Assembly: GCA_938036315.1 (NCBI GenBank)
Contig: CALHPK010000009.1
Location: forward strand, 200,528 to 264,527
Length of the DNA: 64,000 bases
Source of the DNA: an uncultured bacterium
Lineage (GTDB): Bacteria > Calescibacteriota > Calescibacteriia > Calescibacteriales > Calescibacteriaceae
Direction of reading: 5' to 3'
Numbering within the stretch: the first letter of the stretch is position 1; every line of letters starts with the position of its first letter. Position numbers and translations under genes: made by a program. Shown piece by piece: positions 1-9,047 of this stretch. The notes under the pieces were generated by a model. That model did not search any database, had not been told where the DNA came from, and was given only the letters and a program-made list of their open reading frames with translations.

Positions 1-121
1 CAAACTCAAAGAATTGAAATTAGAAGACAAAAATTCCCATCTCCCATCTTCTGAATAATTCAGATTCTCTTGTGCTTACTTTATCTCAAAACTCAGAAAC
101 CTCAGAGGTTAGGTCTTCTTT

Positions 122-979
122 TCAAATTTCAAAGATCTGATTCACTTTTGATTTAATGTCCTGAGGTGTCCACATTTCTCCCCTGTTCGTGATTCCCTCG
201 TTTGCTATCACATGATATGTAAAAAGCTTTGTTCCATATACAGCTATCAATGAGCCATTTATGTTACGGGAGAGATCTGAGAGCAAGAAGGCAACCACTG
301 GAGCTACGTGCTTGGGATGTAATTTCTCTTCGTCGCCTAAAGGTACACTTTTTGTCATTCTTGTTCTTGCTGTAGGAGCCACCAGATTTGCCCTTATGCC
401 ATATTTTGCAAATTCAACAGCCCAAGTTTTTGTAAGACCTATAAGACCAGCTTTTGCAGAAGCAAAGGCACACTGTCCCCAACCCCCTAATATCCCAGAA
501 ACAGAAGTCATATTAATTATCGAACCTCCTTCATTTTGCTCCACCATAACGCTTAAACACTCTTTGCCAATAAGAAATGCACCTATTAGATTCACCTTTA
601 TCACACTTTCAAAATCTTCATAGCTCATATCAAGCGTAAAGTTATCTTTCATATTCCCAGCACAATTTACAAGCCCATGAACTTTACCGAAGTTCTCAAG
701 AGCTGTTCTGACCACATTTCTTGCCCCCTCCTCTGATGTTATAGAATTGTAATCTGCCACAGCTTCATAATTTTCGTTCCTGAGCATTTCAACAACTAAA
801 TCTGCAACCGATGGATCTCGCCCTTTACCCTCCAGATCCGCCCCTATATCATTCACAACAACCTTAGCTCCAAGGCGAGCTATATATTTGCATATCTCCG
901 AACCTATCCCTCCTCCTCCTCCCGTGACTATCACAACCTTTCCATCAAGTATCTTCTCTACTTTCCCGTTGTCAGGCAT
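122..979 (-). CDS. SDR-family oxidoreductase with Phe in place of catalytic Tyr
   Basis: Short-chain dehydrogenase/reductase of 285 aa, Rossmann fold, cytosolic. The nucleotide-binding motif TGGGGGIG lies near residues 19-26, the NCAG motif near 106-109 and the active-site Ser in NMTSVSG near 158. The usual YxxxK appears as FxxxK (CAFASAKAG), so the proton-donating Tyr is Phe, read directly from TTT. Overall resemblance is to FabG-like and MFE2-type hydroxyacyl-CoA dehydrogenases, but the C-terminal tail after the core (about 50 residues) is longer than in FabG. The substrate cannot be told. The gene stands alone, converging on nothing visible at the left edge. The ATG has no Shine-Dalgarno site; TAATAA sits 6 nt before it. 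Confidence 0.85.
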   Translation of the reverse strand: MPDNGKVEKILDGKVVIVTGGGGGIGSEICKYIARLGAKVVVNDIGADLEGKGRDPSVADLVVEMLRNENYEAVADYNSITSEEGARNVVRTALENFGKVHGLVNCAGNMKDNFTLDMSYEDFESVIKVNLIGAFLIGKECLSVMVEQNEGGSIINMTSVSGILGGWGQCAFASAKAGLIGLTKTWAVEFAKYGIRANLVAPTARTRMTKSVPLGDEEKLHPKHVAPVVAFLLSDLSRNINGSLIAVYGTKLFTYHVIANEGITNRGEMWTPQDIKSKVNQIFEI

Positions 980-991
980 ATTCTGTTATTA
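980..991 (-). promoter_or_regulatory. Putative -10 element directly before the SDR start
   Basis: On the minus strand the bases read TAATAA-CAGAAT-ATG. The hexamer is 6 nt from the start codon, placing transcription initiation at or next to the A of ATG. No Shine-Dalgarno site is visible. No convincing -35 box was found, so this is tentative. Confidence 0.35.
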
Positions 992-1048
992 GCGAACTTA
1001 TATTATAAAAAATTTTATCAAAAATCCACAAAATTTTTTGTGATACAA

Positions 1049-2197
1049 TTACAAATTTTCTCCATCGTGGTTCAAAAGCTTTATTAGTTTATCCCTTGCT
1101 CTTTCTATGGAGAATTCCTCTTCTGCCGTTTCCCGGGCCATCTTCCCGACAGCCTCAATATCATAATCCGAGATTATTTTTAACATTTTCAATGAAAAAA
1201 GCTCTGGAATATAGGGCTTTTCTACTACAAACCCATTTTTTCCATCCTCAAGAACTTCTGACACTCCATTGAACATAGATACCAAAACTGGAAGCCCCAT
1301 ACTCATTGATTCGGCGCAAGTTGTTGAGAATGTATTATATATGCTTGGTCTGACAAAAAGATCAGCCACAGAGAAAAAGGGTCTAAGGTCATCTTGAGGT
1401 CCAACTTCAAGTACTTCAAACGGAGAATTTTTCAAATTTCTCAATACGAATTTGTAGTATCCGAAAGGTCTTTTGCCCGCTATCAAAATCTTCACATTTT
1501 TGTTTATCTTGTAATTTTTCATGTATTGCAAAGCTTTTACAAACCATAGAAACCCCTCACGAGCAAGTTTTGTTCCAGCTGAAAACATCATAATAAAATC
1601 ATCTTTGCCAAACCCGAATCTTTCTCTCCACTCCTTCCTTATACTTCTTCTTAATTTAGGATTGTACTCCTTCAGATCCACCCAGTTTCTTATTATCTTG
1701 ACTTGGTACTTTGGTTTAAAGTACTTTTCTATCTCATTTTTTGCCATAACCGAATTTGCAACCACACATCCCACAAGACCATTATGAATAATATATCTTT
1801 CAATTTCTTCTGAGATAAATGTATACGGAGAGAATAAAGATAACTTTTTGAAAAACGGATAATATTTGAGAAGATGAAAAAAGACAGCCCTACAGGAACC
1901 TTCACCTGTAACATAAATATCGGAATCTCCTACAGGTCTCAAAAATGTTATAATTTTGTATCCTCTCTTTCGTAAATCCTTAGCTAACTTTTTTGTTGTA
2001 AGAAAATAAATGATGGGTGCAAGTGTTTTTGGTTTGTCCGGTGTTCTAAAATAATTTACCTTTATGTCAGCATCACAACTTTTCCTCGCAAAAATTTCAA
2101 CCTCATACCGCTGAGATAAAACTTTATACATATCATAAGTTATCTTCTCCATTCCACCAAATTTCCTAATCGACTCACATATGAACGCCAACTTCAT
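1049..2197 (-). CDS. GT4-family glycosyltransferase
   Basis: A 382-aa glycosyltransferase of the GT-B fold, GT4 family, expected to move a sugar from a nucleotide donor onto a lipopolysaccharide, capsule or lipid acceptor at the cytoplasmic face of the membrane. The N-terminal acceptor domain starts with FICESIRKFGGMEK, the usual glycine-rich first loop. The C-terminal donor domain has the segment RPSIYNTFSTTCAESMSMGLPVL (residues about 280-302), containing the E-x(7)-E-like pattern seen in this family (here N-T-F-S...E). Resembles WaaG-type LPS core transferases, but the acceptor cannot be assigned. It is a single gene. TATGAA lies exactly 6 nt before ATG, though GGTG in the spacer could also act as a weak ribosome binding site. 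Confidence 0.85.
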   Translation of the reverse strand: MKLAFICESIRKFGGMEKITYDMYKVLSQRYEVEIFARKSCDADIKVNYFRTPDKPKTLAPIIYFLTTKKLAKDLRKRGYKIITFLRPVGDSDIYVTGEGSCRAVFFHLLKYYPFFKKLSLFSPYTFISEEIERYIIHNGLVGCVVANSVMAKNEIEKYFKPKYQVKIIRNWVDLKEYNPKLRRSIRKEWRERFGFGKDDFIMMFSAGTKLAREGFLWFVKALQYMKNYKINKNVKILIAGKRPFGYYKFVLRNLKNSPFEVLEVGPQDDLRPFFSVADLFVRPSIYNTFSTTCAESMSMGLPVLVSMFNGVSEVLEDGKNGFVVEKPYIPELFSLKMLKIISDYDIEAVGKMARETAEEEFSIERARDKLIKLLNHDGENL

Positions 2198-2246
2198 AAC
2201 ACCTTCATAAAAATTTTTGAAAATTTTTCACTTTTGCACAAAATAC

Positions 2247-2252
2247 TAAAAT
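2247..2252 (+). promoter_or_regulatory. Putative -10 element of hsp20
   Basis: TAAAAT followed by 7 nt and the ATG of hsp20. No Shine-Dalgarno site is present. Upstream bases are an imperfect 10-bp tandem repeat (2211-2230) rather than a clear -35 box or a CIRCE heat-shock operator. Confidence 0.35.
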
Positions 2253-2259
2253 TACAACT

Positions 2260-2688
2260 ATGAGCAGGGAAAGGTTTCCAAAACTTTTGTCAGAAAGCTT
2301 ATCTAGGGAAATAGAAAGGGTATTTGAGGACTTTTTCCCTACATTCTCAGAAGAAAAAGGCTTCTATCCCCACCTTGATATAGCAGAAAGCGAAAATGAA
2401 ATCGTGATAAAAGCTGATGTCCCTGGTATGACCCAAAAAGATATCTCAATCGAAATACATAATGATCAACTTATAATAAGAGGAGAGAAAAAGGAAGAAG
2501 AAGAGGTTAAGAAAAAGAATATATACATATCAGAAAGAAGATATGGCAAATTCGCAAGAAGAATAACTTTGCCTGACTACGTTGACCCTGAAAAGACAAA
2601 AGCAAAAATAAAAGATGGAGTACTTACCATAACTATACCCAAAAAAGAGGAAGTGAAACCTAAGAAAATCTCTGTCCAAATCGAGTAG
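2260..2688 (+). CDS. Small heat-shock protein, Hsp20/alpha-crystallin family
   Basis: A 142-aa holdase chaperone that binds unfolding proteins and forms oligomers in the cytoplasm. The alpha-crystallin domain spans about residues 42-135: it opens with PHLDIAESENEIVIKADVPGM and includes the conserved GVLTITIPK near 120-128. The N-terminal arm is short and the C-terminal tail ends KKISVQIE, which carries an I-x-V oligomerisation-type motif. The length is usual for bacterial Hsp20. A small basic reading frame begins 10 nt after the stop and may be cotranscribed. Confidence 0.93.
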   Translation: MSRERFPKLLSESLSREIERVFEDFFPTFSEEKGFYPHLDIAESENEIVIKADVPGMTQKDISIEIHNDQLIIRGEKKEEEEVKKKNIYISERRYGKFARRITLPDYVDPEKTKAKIKDGVLTITIPKKEEVKPKKISVQIE

Positions 2689-2698
2689 AAATAGCAAA

Positions 2699-2899
2699 AT
2701 GCCAGAAAAACAAAAAACTTCAAAAACTTTAGCAAAAAGAATAAGTATCACCAAGAATAAAAAAATAAAGTTCTGGCATTCAAATTGGAACCATTACAAA
2801 ACTGGAAAACCTTCAAACTGGAAAAGGAAAATAAGAAAACCAAGTATAATAGATAAAAAAGGAATATACAAAACTGTTCTTGAGTCCTTTATCAGATAA
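2699..2899 (+). CDS. Possible small Lys/Arg-rich protein (66 aa)
   Basis: A 66-aa frame starting 10 nt after hsp20 on the same strand. It is strongly basic (K, R and N dominate) and contains GKPSNWKRKIRKPS. The N-terminal extension of the MetE-like protein at 53.2 kb contains a very similar KPDNWKR motif within an equally basic stretch. No family is recognised. It could be a nucleic-acid-binding small protein or a chance frame in A-rich DNA; the shared motif is the main reason to keep it. Confidence 0.35.
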   Translation: MPEKQKTSKTLAKRISITKNKKIKFWHSNWNHYKTGKPSNWKRKIRKPSIIDKKGIYKTVLESFIR

Positions 2900-3048
2900 C
2901 AGCAGGAAGAGATAACTTATTCTCACTATCTTATTGAATTTTCACATTGAGTTTATTGTTTTTTGTGTCGTAGTTGATTTTGGCAAGCAGACTGATCAGA
3001 TTTATTCACTAGCGAAGATTAAAATTATCTTAAAGTATAAATTATCTT

Positions 3049-3054
3049 TAAATT
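3049..3054 (+). promoter_or_regulatory. Putative -10 element of cheW
   Basis: TAAATT followed by TGATCT and the ATG, a 6-nt gap, with no Shine-Dalgarno site. This fits a leaderless transcript starting at the ATG. Confidence 0.35.
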
Positions 3055-3060
3055 TGATCT

Positions 3061-3573
3061 ATGAGACAGCTTGGCTCAGGCGATGTAGTAGTACCAAATG
3101 ACTTTATATGTATAAGAGTTGGAGGTGAAACATATGCAGTAGAAATCGAATCTGTTGAAGGAGTGATAAGACTAAAAGAAGAAAAATCTATTCTGCCCTC
3201 TTCATCTCCACATGTAAAGGGGATTATATCACTGCGCGGAGAGGTTATACCACTTATCGACCTCGGATTGATGTTCAGCCAGAAAGATTCAGGAGATATA
3301 ATAGGGAAGAAAGGGGTTCTTGTTAAAGTCTACCAGGATAAACCTCCGATATGCATACTAGGAGATGATGCTTTCATAATCTCCGGTGTTTCAAAACAGG
3401 CAGAATCTCAACCACCAAAAGTTGGAGTTAAATTCAGACAAGTCATAAAAGGAATAATAAGGGATGAAAAAAGCGGAGAAAATTTAATAATGATATTAAA
3501 TCCAATTAAGGTATTTGAAATCCATCAAGAACTTTCTGGAATTAGATCAAAGCGCTCTGCTCAAGAATCTTAG
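3061..3573 (+). CDS. cheW: Chemotaxis coupling protein CheW
   Basis: A 170-aa single-domain CheW, which links chemoreceptors to the CheA kinase at the polar membrane array. The fold begins near residue 11 with DFICIRVGGETYAVEIESVEGVIR. The conserved PHVKGIISLRGEVIPLIDL lies near residues 55-73. The C-terminal tail of about 20 residues is basic and probably disordered. cheA lies 32 kb away, so the chemotaxis genes are not clustered. CheW-like domains also occur in CheV and CheA, but no receiver or kinase domain is present here. Confidence 0.9.
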   Translation: MRQLGSGDVVVPNDFICIRVGGETYAVEIESVEGVIRLKEEKSILPSSSPHVKGIISLRGEVIPLIDLGLMFSQKDSGDIIGKKGVLVKVYQDKPPICILGDDAFIISGVSKQAESQPPKVGVKFRQVIKGIIRDEKSGENLIMILNPIKVFEIHQELSGIRSKRSAQES

Positions 3574-3690
3574 AAATACTCAAAAATCCAAAAACCCACA
3601 CTCAAAAACCTATAAAAACTTATCATATTACCTCCGTAAATATGATCAATTATCCAATCACCTGACACAACCAACTTTCTATCTATTATT

Positions 3691-3710
3691 TAAAAATATA
3701 TAAAAATATA
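3691..3710. repeat. 10-bp perfect tandem duplication
   Basis: Two copies of TAAAAATATA head to tail in the cheW-sbcC spacer. One of many short tandem duplications in the window; the unit is low-complexity, so chance is possible. Confidence 0.6.
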
Positions 3711-3768
3711 ATATTCTAAATTTTCGTATCAGGACTCTTTTTTACTAATTTTGTATACAAAGCTAAGT

Positions 3769-6700
3769 ATGCTTCCGCTGAGACTTGAGATAGAAGGTTT
3801 CCTATCTTATGGAGATAAACAAATTATAGATTTTGACAAACTCCTTAGCACATATGTATTTATAATACAGGGGAAAACGGGAGCTGGAAAATCATCAATA
3901 CTAGATGGTATAACCTTCGCTTTATATGGAAAAATCCCCCGCTTTGGAAGAGAAAAAGTAGGAGAACTCGCTATAAACCATGGATGCAAAAGAGCAACGG
4001 TCTCACTTGAGATAGAAACAGAAGACACATCAGGCAGACAGAGAGTATACAAGATAACCAGAACTATCGAAAAGTATTCCCAAACCAAAAAAATCTCAGA
4101 ATTGGAAATAAAGTACAGATACCCTGAAGATAGCAACTGGTATAATGTCAGGGCAGGAAGTATAAACGAAAAGGAGAAAATCATAGAGGAAAAGATCATA
4201 GGGATACCATATGACATATTTATCAAAACGGTGATTCTCCCACAGGGCAGATTTGCTGAATTCCTCCTTTCAACTCCTACAGAAAGAACCTTAATTATTC
4301 TAAAACTAACTGGACTTGACGATAAAATAGAAACAATAAAAAAACATATCTCAGAAAAAATCAAAATTTGCAAGCTAGATTATGAAAAATATGAACTAAA
4401 AATTAAGGAACTAAAAGATATAACGCAAGATCTTGTAGCTAAAATCCAAGATGAAATCGACAAAATCCTACTACATCTCCATACAGAAGAAGATAAGATG
4501 CAAAAAATAGAAACAGAACTAAGACAAAAGCAAATTCTTCATAACAATATCGAAGGTCTTATCAGTCTATTAGAAAAAGCTCTGAAAATCTTAAACAATA
4601 TAGAAAGTAATAAAAAATTGATAACAAAAATCGAAGACGAACTCAAAAGAATTCATCTTGATCTTGATAAAACAAAAAATCTGAGAGACTTTCTCAGATC
4701 TTTTTTGAACAGAATCGAAAACTCTAATATAGAGCAGATTAGAACCTGCACTGATGATCTTATTCAAATACTAAATAAACTTAGAGAGATCAACACCTCA
4801 TTCATCATAGAAGCTAAAAATCTGAAAGAAAAGATACTACGTATCTTGAACATAAATAATGAAAGATCAAAAATAGAAAATGATATAAAAAAAATCGAGA
4901 AAGAATTACCAGCCATTACAATCGGGGAATCGGAACTACAAACCATCTCAAAAGCTTTGAGCACCTTGAAATCTATTCTCAGAGAGGAGGAAATGATCTT
5001 AGATGAAAAAACAAAAATTAACAATGACCTAGAAACTGCAATAAGTAAAAAATCAACATTAGAAAAGATAGTAGCAGAAAAGCGCTACGAATCTTTAAAA
5101 ATACAGGAAGAGATTAATTCCCTTGAAAAGCAGATAGAACAAGCTTCTATAGAAGATATGGCCAACTCGATTAGATCAAAATTAAAAGACGAAGATATAT
5201 GTCCTGTATGTGAAAATACTTTCAGAATCAAAGAAAAATGGAAAAGAATTATGAATGGAAAATCAATTATGGAAAAGCTCAAAAATGAATACAGAGAAAA
5301 AAGTAAAATACAAAGAGACATAGAAAACGAAATCAACTCAAAAGAAGGACAGATCAAAACATACATAGAAAGAATAAACGATCTGAAAATAAGAAAAGAT
5401 GAATTACAAAAAAAATACGATAGAATATCAACTGAAAAAGAACAAACAATAAAGATAATATCACAATATACCGAAAATTCAAAAATTGAAGCTCTCCAAA
5501 AGTTCCTTATAACAATCGAAGATCTTTTCATCGATCATAAAATCAAGGAGAATATGTTAAGCTCACTCATAGAAGAATTTGATCGATTAATCAAACTCAA
5601 AAGAAACCAAGAAACTCTCTACACAAAGCTAAAAGAAATTGAAAAACAAAATGAAGAATTCCATTCTGATATAAAAAATTCTTACATAAAACTTGGCAAC
5701 ATTCAAAACCTTCTCGACTCTTTATTCACAACCGAAATAAATAAAATATTTCAGAGATTTACCTCAGCCCTGAACCAAATATCATCAGAAATCGAATCTT
5801 ATATAAAGCTAATTCCACAGTTTGATGATGTTAAAGAGTACCTTCAAAATATCTCCGAAATCATCAATCAAATTGAACTCAATATTTCAGATGAAAAAAT
5901 TTCATCTATCAAAGATAGATTCGACTTATATTTTGAAGAAATCAAAAACTTGTGGAGAATTCCAGATTTCGAAAACATAGAAAAGCAGATCAATATAATA
6001 GAAACAAAAATACTTCAAGAAGTAGATCTCTTTGAAAGTTTTCCTAAAAATACAAAAAAAATAATCAATATTTTCTATGAGCTACGAAAACTCATAAATA
6101 ATAAAGTTAGAGACTTTGAAAATCGATTTGAGACCTTAAACGAAAATTATCAAAATTTACACCTGAGAAGAAGTAATCTGGAATCAGAAGTAAAAATAGG
6201 GATAAAAAACCTAAAAGAGCTGATTGATGCAATAGCAAAACAAAAAAGCAACATAGTTGGAGAAAATGAAATTATACCTGAAGATATAGAGAGACTATCA
6301 GACATACTCTCGAAGGCTAAAAATTCTCTGAACTCAGAAAAAGAAATTTTACTCAATACTATATCGGCAATTGAAAAGGAGAAAAATTCAATACTGAAAA
6401 AAATTGAAGAACTAAACATAGCAAAGGGGAAGAAACTATCTGAACTTGAGTTCTGTAAGGAGAAGCTTAAGGAAAAAGAAGAAGCTGAAAAAATACTTCC
6501 AAGCATAACAAAAGAAATAGAAATATTGGATACAATCCTTTCAGATTTTACAGATGCAAGAGGCAAATTAGAATTGGACTTCAGAAATTACATCACAAGT
6601 TTCATAATTGAGCAAATAGTAAGCTATGCCTCTGAAATTTTCGAGAAGTTATCCGGAGGCAGATATTCTTTTGAGCTTGTAAACAAAGAAATAAAAATAA

Positions 6701-7023
6701 GAGATTCCTATTTTAATGTTCTAAGAGAAACAAAAAGTTTAAGTGGTGGAGAAACATTCATAGCGTCTCTGTCACTATCATTAGGTCTTGCACAGTATAT
6801 GATCGGTTCGGCAAAATTCAGATGCTTCTTTATTGATGAAGGATTCGGCTCACTCGATGATGAATCAATCGAATTAGTATCGGTAGCGCTAGAAAAATTA
6901 GCATCCGAAGGTTTCAGACTCGGAATAATAACTCATGTTGACAGCATGAAAAAGCTCGACTTCTTCTCAAAAATTCACGTTGAAAAAATAAATGGGAAAT
7001 CTGTAATAAATTTACAACAATAG
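3769..7023 (+). CDS. sbcC: SMC-like exonuclease subunit SbcC/Rad50
   Basis: A 1084-aa ATPase of the Mre11-Rad50/SbcCD type, which processes DNA ends and hairpins. Walker A is QGKTGAGKSS near residues 36-45. Two long Lys/Glu/Ile-rich coiled-coil arms flank a zinc hook (ICPVC, near 478). The signature LSGGE lies near 991 and Walker B CFFIDEGFGSLDD near 1018. No sbcD nuclease gene is adjacent, which is unusual. An in-frame TTG 18 nt upstream is possible, but the ATG gives the normal MLPLRLEIEGFLSY N-terminus. TATACA lies 9 nt before this ATG. The stop is only 8 nt from the 3' end of the convergent Wzi-like gene. Confidence 0.93.
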   Translation: MLPLRLEIEGFLSYGDKQIIDFDKLLSTYVFIIQGKTGAGKSSILDGITFALYGKIPRFGREKVGELAINHGCKRATVSLEIETEDTSGRQRVYKITRTIEKYSQTKKISELEIKYRYPEDSNWYNVRAGSINEKEKIIEEKIIGIPYDIFIKTVILPQGRFAEFLLSTPTERTLIILKLTGLDDKIETIKKHISEKIKICKLDYEKYELKIKELKDITQDLVAKIQDEIDKILLHLHTEEDKMQKIETELRQKQILHNNIEGLISLLEKALKILNNIESNKKLITKIEDELKRIHLDLDKTKNLRDFLRSFLNRIENSNIEQIRTCTDDLIQILNKLREINTSFIIEAKNLKEKILRILNINNERSKIENDIKKIEKELPAITIGESELQTISKALSTLKSILREEEMILDEKTKINNDLETAISKKSTLEKIVAEKRYESLKIQEEINSLEKQIEQASIEDMANSIRSKLKDEDICPVCENTFRIKEKWKRIMNGKSIMEKLKNEYREKSKIQRDIENEINSKEGQIKTYIERINDLKIRKDELQKKYDRISTEKEQTIKIISQYTENSKIEALQKFLITIEDLFIDHKIKENMLSSLIEEFDRLIKLKRNQETLYTKLKEIEKQNEEFHSDIKNSYIKLGNIQNLLDSLFTTEINKIFQRFTSALNQISSEIESYIKLIPQFDDVKEYLQNISEIINQIELNISDEKISSIKDRFDLYFEEIKNLWRIPDFENIEKQINIIETKILQEVDLFESFPKNTKKIINIFYELRKLINNKVRDFENRFETLNENYQNLHLRRSNLESEVKIGIKNLKELIDAIAKQKSNIVGENEIIPEDIERLSDILSKAKNSLNSEKEILLNTISAIEKEKNSILKKIEELNIAKGKKLSELEFCKEKLKEKEEAEKILPSITKEIEILDTILSDFTDARGKLELDFRNYITSFIIEQIVSYASEIFEKLSGGRYSFELVNKEIKIRDSYFNVLRETKSLSGGETFIASLSLSLGLAQYMIGSAKFRCFFIDEGFGSLDDESIELVSVALEKLASEGFRLGIITHVDSMKKLDFFSKIHVEKINGKSVINLQQ

Positions 7024-7031
7024 CAAGAACA

Positions 7032-8393
7032 TCAAAATCTCGAGGCAAAAAACAAAGATAAAGATACGTTAAAAAACCTCCCTCTTAAAAATCTCGGAAC
7101 GAATGGATCAGGTGATATATCTGGATTTATCATCAGGTAACCCGTCAGAGATAATCCCAAGGTTTTTGATCCGCCGTCAAAATCGAAAGCCACTTGAGGT
7201 CCAAATTCATAAATTTTCTCCTGCAAGTCGTATCCTTCACCAGCCCATCTTCTCACGTAATGAAACCTCAGAGCTAAATACCAGCCTTCAAAATTTCTTA
7301 TAAACTTCACCCACAAATCATCCGAAAATGGACCGGCATGCTCCCCTGTGTAGTATTCAAGAACTCTCATGGGATACCCATGATGATCATAAAATGGTCT
7401 TATTTTATTCGTCCAGGTATATTCCGCTACAAAACCAAATTTCCTTGTTCTACCTATTAAACCAACAATCCAGGCAACATCGGTAAATGACCAAGGTATA
7501 GGTAAACATCTTTTGAGACTGACATCTTCAACCTGCCAACATGTAATTATATCATCTGCTCCATACTCAAAATAACCCCTCAGTTCATCAAAGTAGCCAA
7601 CGCCGAAGTAGTTCAGTAAATCAGAGAAATTCACAACTCCAAAAACTTCTGCCATCTGATTTGTGTCTCTGGATAACCAGTAGTCAACACACTTTCGTTT
7701 CTCCAACTCATCTAGACCCTCACACAAGGCAGTAGCATTTTCGTATTTCGCAGTGAATAGATCGATATAATTTCTCAAACTCTTCGGGGAATAACCACCC
7801 TCTCCATTAAACATTATGGTTCTTGAAGCTCCAAATTTCAGAAAATATATTTCCCAGTCGAACCTCATAGGAATTATCTTGGGATTCCGGAAAGGATGTG
7901 TTCTATCATTTACAAAAATAAGACCTGTCAGGAGATAAATACTTCCAAAACAAAAATCCCCCAAACAGGGAAGCTCCAGTTCTTTTATCTCAAATGATAC
8001 AAAATCCTGCGGAGGGATATTATGTGATATAAGTAAAGAATTATGAATTCCGGGTCCAAGCTGAATCGTATCTCTCCCACCTGATACAGAGATAAATCTA
8101 TATCTGAACTGCGAGAGGAATCTATGAAGGTATAATGATTCTCTCTCGGGAGGATATGATATAAAAGGCTCGGAGATAATTCTTGTTCCAATTTTTTCAT
8201 CGCCCAATTCAATACCCACAAGGACAGAATTCTTGAAGTTAAATCCCTTTCTTATAGAAAAACCTTCAAACTCTGGAAACAGAATTTGATCCTGTATCCC
8301 AAGTCTATCTTTGCCATTTCCTGAATAAAAAGTTACATTATTCCTCAGCTCAACGCTCACCTGCGAAATCAAGACAATAGCTATAGCTATCAT
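7032..8393 (-). CDS. Wzi-like capsule-assembly outer-membrane beta-barrel
   Basis: A 453-aa protein with a short hydrophobic N-terminus (MIAIAIVLISQV, probable signal peptide core) and many alternating aromatic/polar strands, ending in ...SLFFASRF; a terminal Phe is typical of outer-membrane barrels recognised by BamA. The stretch SGGRDTIQLGPGIHNSLLIS (near residues 99-118) followed by HNIPP resembles the conserved W/LGPG-x-x-x-SLL-x-S-x-x-PP motif of the Wzi/capsule-assembly family, which anchors surface polysaccharide. Several GT4 transferases, a flippase and a polyprenyl-phosphate sugar transferase elsewhere in the window fit such a role. It lies 23 nt downstream of tsaB on the same strand, probably cotranscribed. 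Confidence 0.65.
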   Translation of the reverse strand: MIAIAIVLISQVSVELRNNVTFYSGNGKDRLGIQDQILFPEFEGFSIRKGFNFKNSVLVGIELGDEKIGTRIISEPFISYPPERESLYLHRFLSQFRYRFISVSGGRDTIQLGPGIHNSLLISHNIPPQDFVSFEIKELELPCLGDFCFGSIYLLTGLIFVNDRTHPFRNPKIIPMRFDWEIYFLKFGASRTIMFNGEGGYSPKSLRNYIDLFTAKYENATALCEGLDELEKRKCVDYWLSRDTNQMAEVFGVVNFSDLLNYFGVGYFDELRGYFEYGADDIITCWQVEDVSLKRCLPIPWSFTDVAWIVGLIGRTRKFGFVAEYTWTNKIRPFYDHHGYPMRVLEYYTGEHAGPFSDDLWVKFIRNFEGWYLALRFHYVRRWAGEGYDLQEKIYEFGPQVAFDFDGGSKTLGLSLTGYLMINPDISPDPFVPRFLRGRFFNVSLSLFFASRF

Positions 8394-8416
8394 ATTTGAA
8401 TTACTTTACTATTTAA

Positions 8417-9016
8417 TCAGAAGTTTATTTTTATAGTTTCCATCTTGGTAAAATTTTGGGGGAACACATAATCAGGTTCAAGTTTAGATATTTCAGACGG
8501 ATGGAAAAATTTTCCATCTTTTATTCTCGATATCAGATACAAATATTTAGCCCCCAGTTCATATTCATATAATGGAATGACCAAATTTCTCACCCGCTCA
8601 ACATAAATTTTACAAAAATATAAATCTGAATATTCAGCTACATAGTACACATCTTTCACACCGGTAGGTATATATATTTTAGAATTGGGAATGCCTCTTT
8701 CTTTGAGATATAGATATAGCCAATCAAAAGTCGAATACGTAAAAACGGGAATCTTCAGAGAATATGATATACCCTTGATATATGATACAAGAACTCTCAG
8801 GGATGTAAATGAACCTGGGCCAGATCCTATGACTATTTTTTTCAAATCCGCAAAATTAATTTGCGATAAGCTCAACGCTCTTCCGACAAGATCTGGCAAA
8901 ATTCTAGAAGCTGGAACCTTCCCCGCATAAGATAAAAAAATCTCTAAATTCCTCTCATCTCCCAAAGCTACAGATAGCGCCCCAGGATAGCTAAACTCTA
9001 CAAATAGATTCCCCAC
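8417..9016 (-). CDS. tsaB: tRNA threonylcarbamoyladenosine biosynthesis protein TsaB
   Basis: A 199-aa ASKHA-fold protein, partner of TsaD and TsaE in making the t6A37 modification of ANN-decoding tRNAs. The key motif GSGPGSFTSLRV is near residues 64-75 (usual form GPGSFTGLR). The start is GTG, chosen because it gives the family N-terminus just before the first beta strand; TATAAT lies 5 nt upstream with no Shine-Dalgarno site. The C-terminal half is divergent and aromatic-rich, as is common in TsaB. It heads a two-gene unit with the Wzi-like barrel. Confidence 0.85.
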   Translation of the reverse strand: MGNLFVEFSYPGALSVALGDERNLEIFLSYAGKVPASRILPDLVGRALSLSQINFADLKKIVIGSGPGSFTSLRVLVSYIKGISYSLKIPVFTYSTFDWLYLYLKERGIPNSKIYIPTGVKDVYYVAEYSDLYFCKIYVERVRNLVIPLYEYELGAKYLYLISRIKDGKFFHPSEISKLEPDYVFPQNFTKMETIKINF

Positions 9017-9021
9017 AAATT

Positions 9022-9027
9022 ATTATA
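9022..9027 (-). promoter_or_regulatory. Consensus -10 (TATAAT) 5 nt before the tsaB GTG
   Basis: On the minus strand a perfect TATAAT is followed by AATTT and the GTG start. A transcript would begin at or next to the GTG, leaving no room for a Shine-Dalgarno site. Confidence 0.45.
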
Positions 9028-9047
9028 TATATGATGAAATTTATAAG

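Noticed and set aside
3515..3703. Small plus-strand frame overlapping the end of cheW
   Set aside because: Starts inside cheW in another frame and continues into A-rich spacer; no motif or ribosome binding site.
4764..6566. Several long minus-strand frames inside sbcC (4764-5024, 5085-5531, 6150-6566)
   Set aside because: Ser/Phe/Ile-rich translations typical of the antisense of Lys/Glu-rich coiled coils; no motif, and sbcC is unmistakable.
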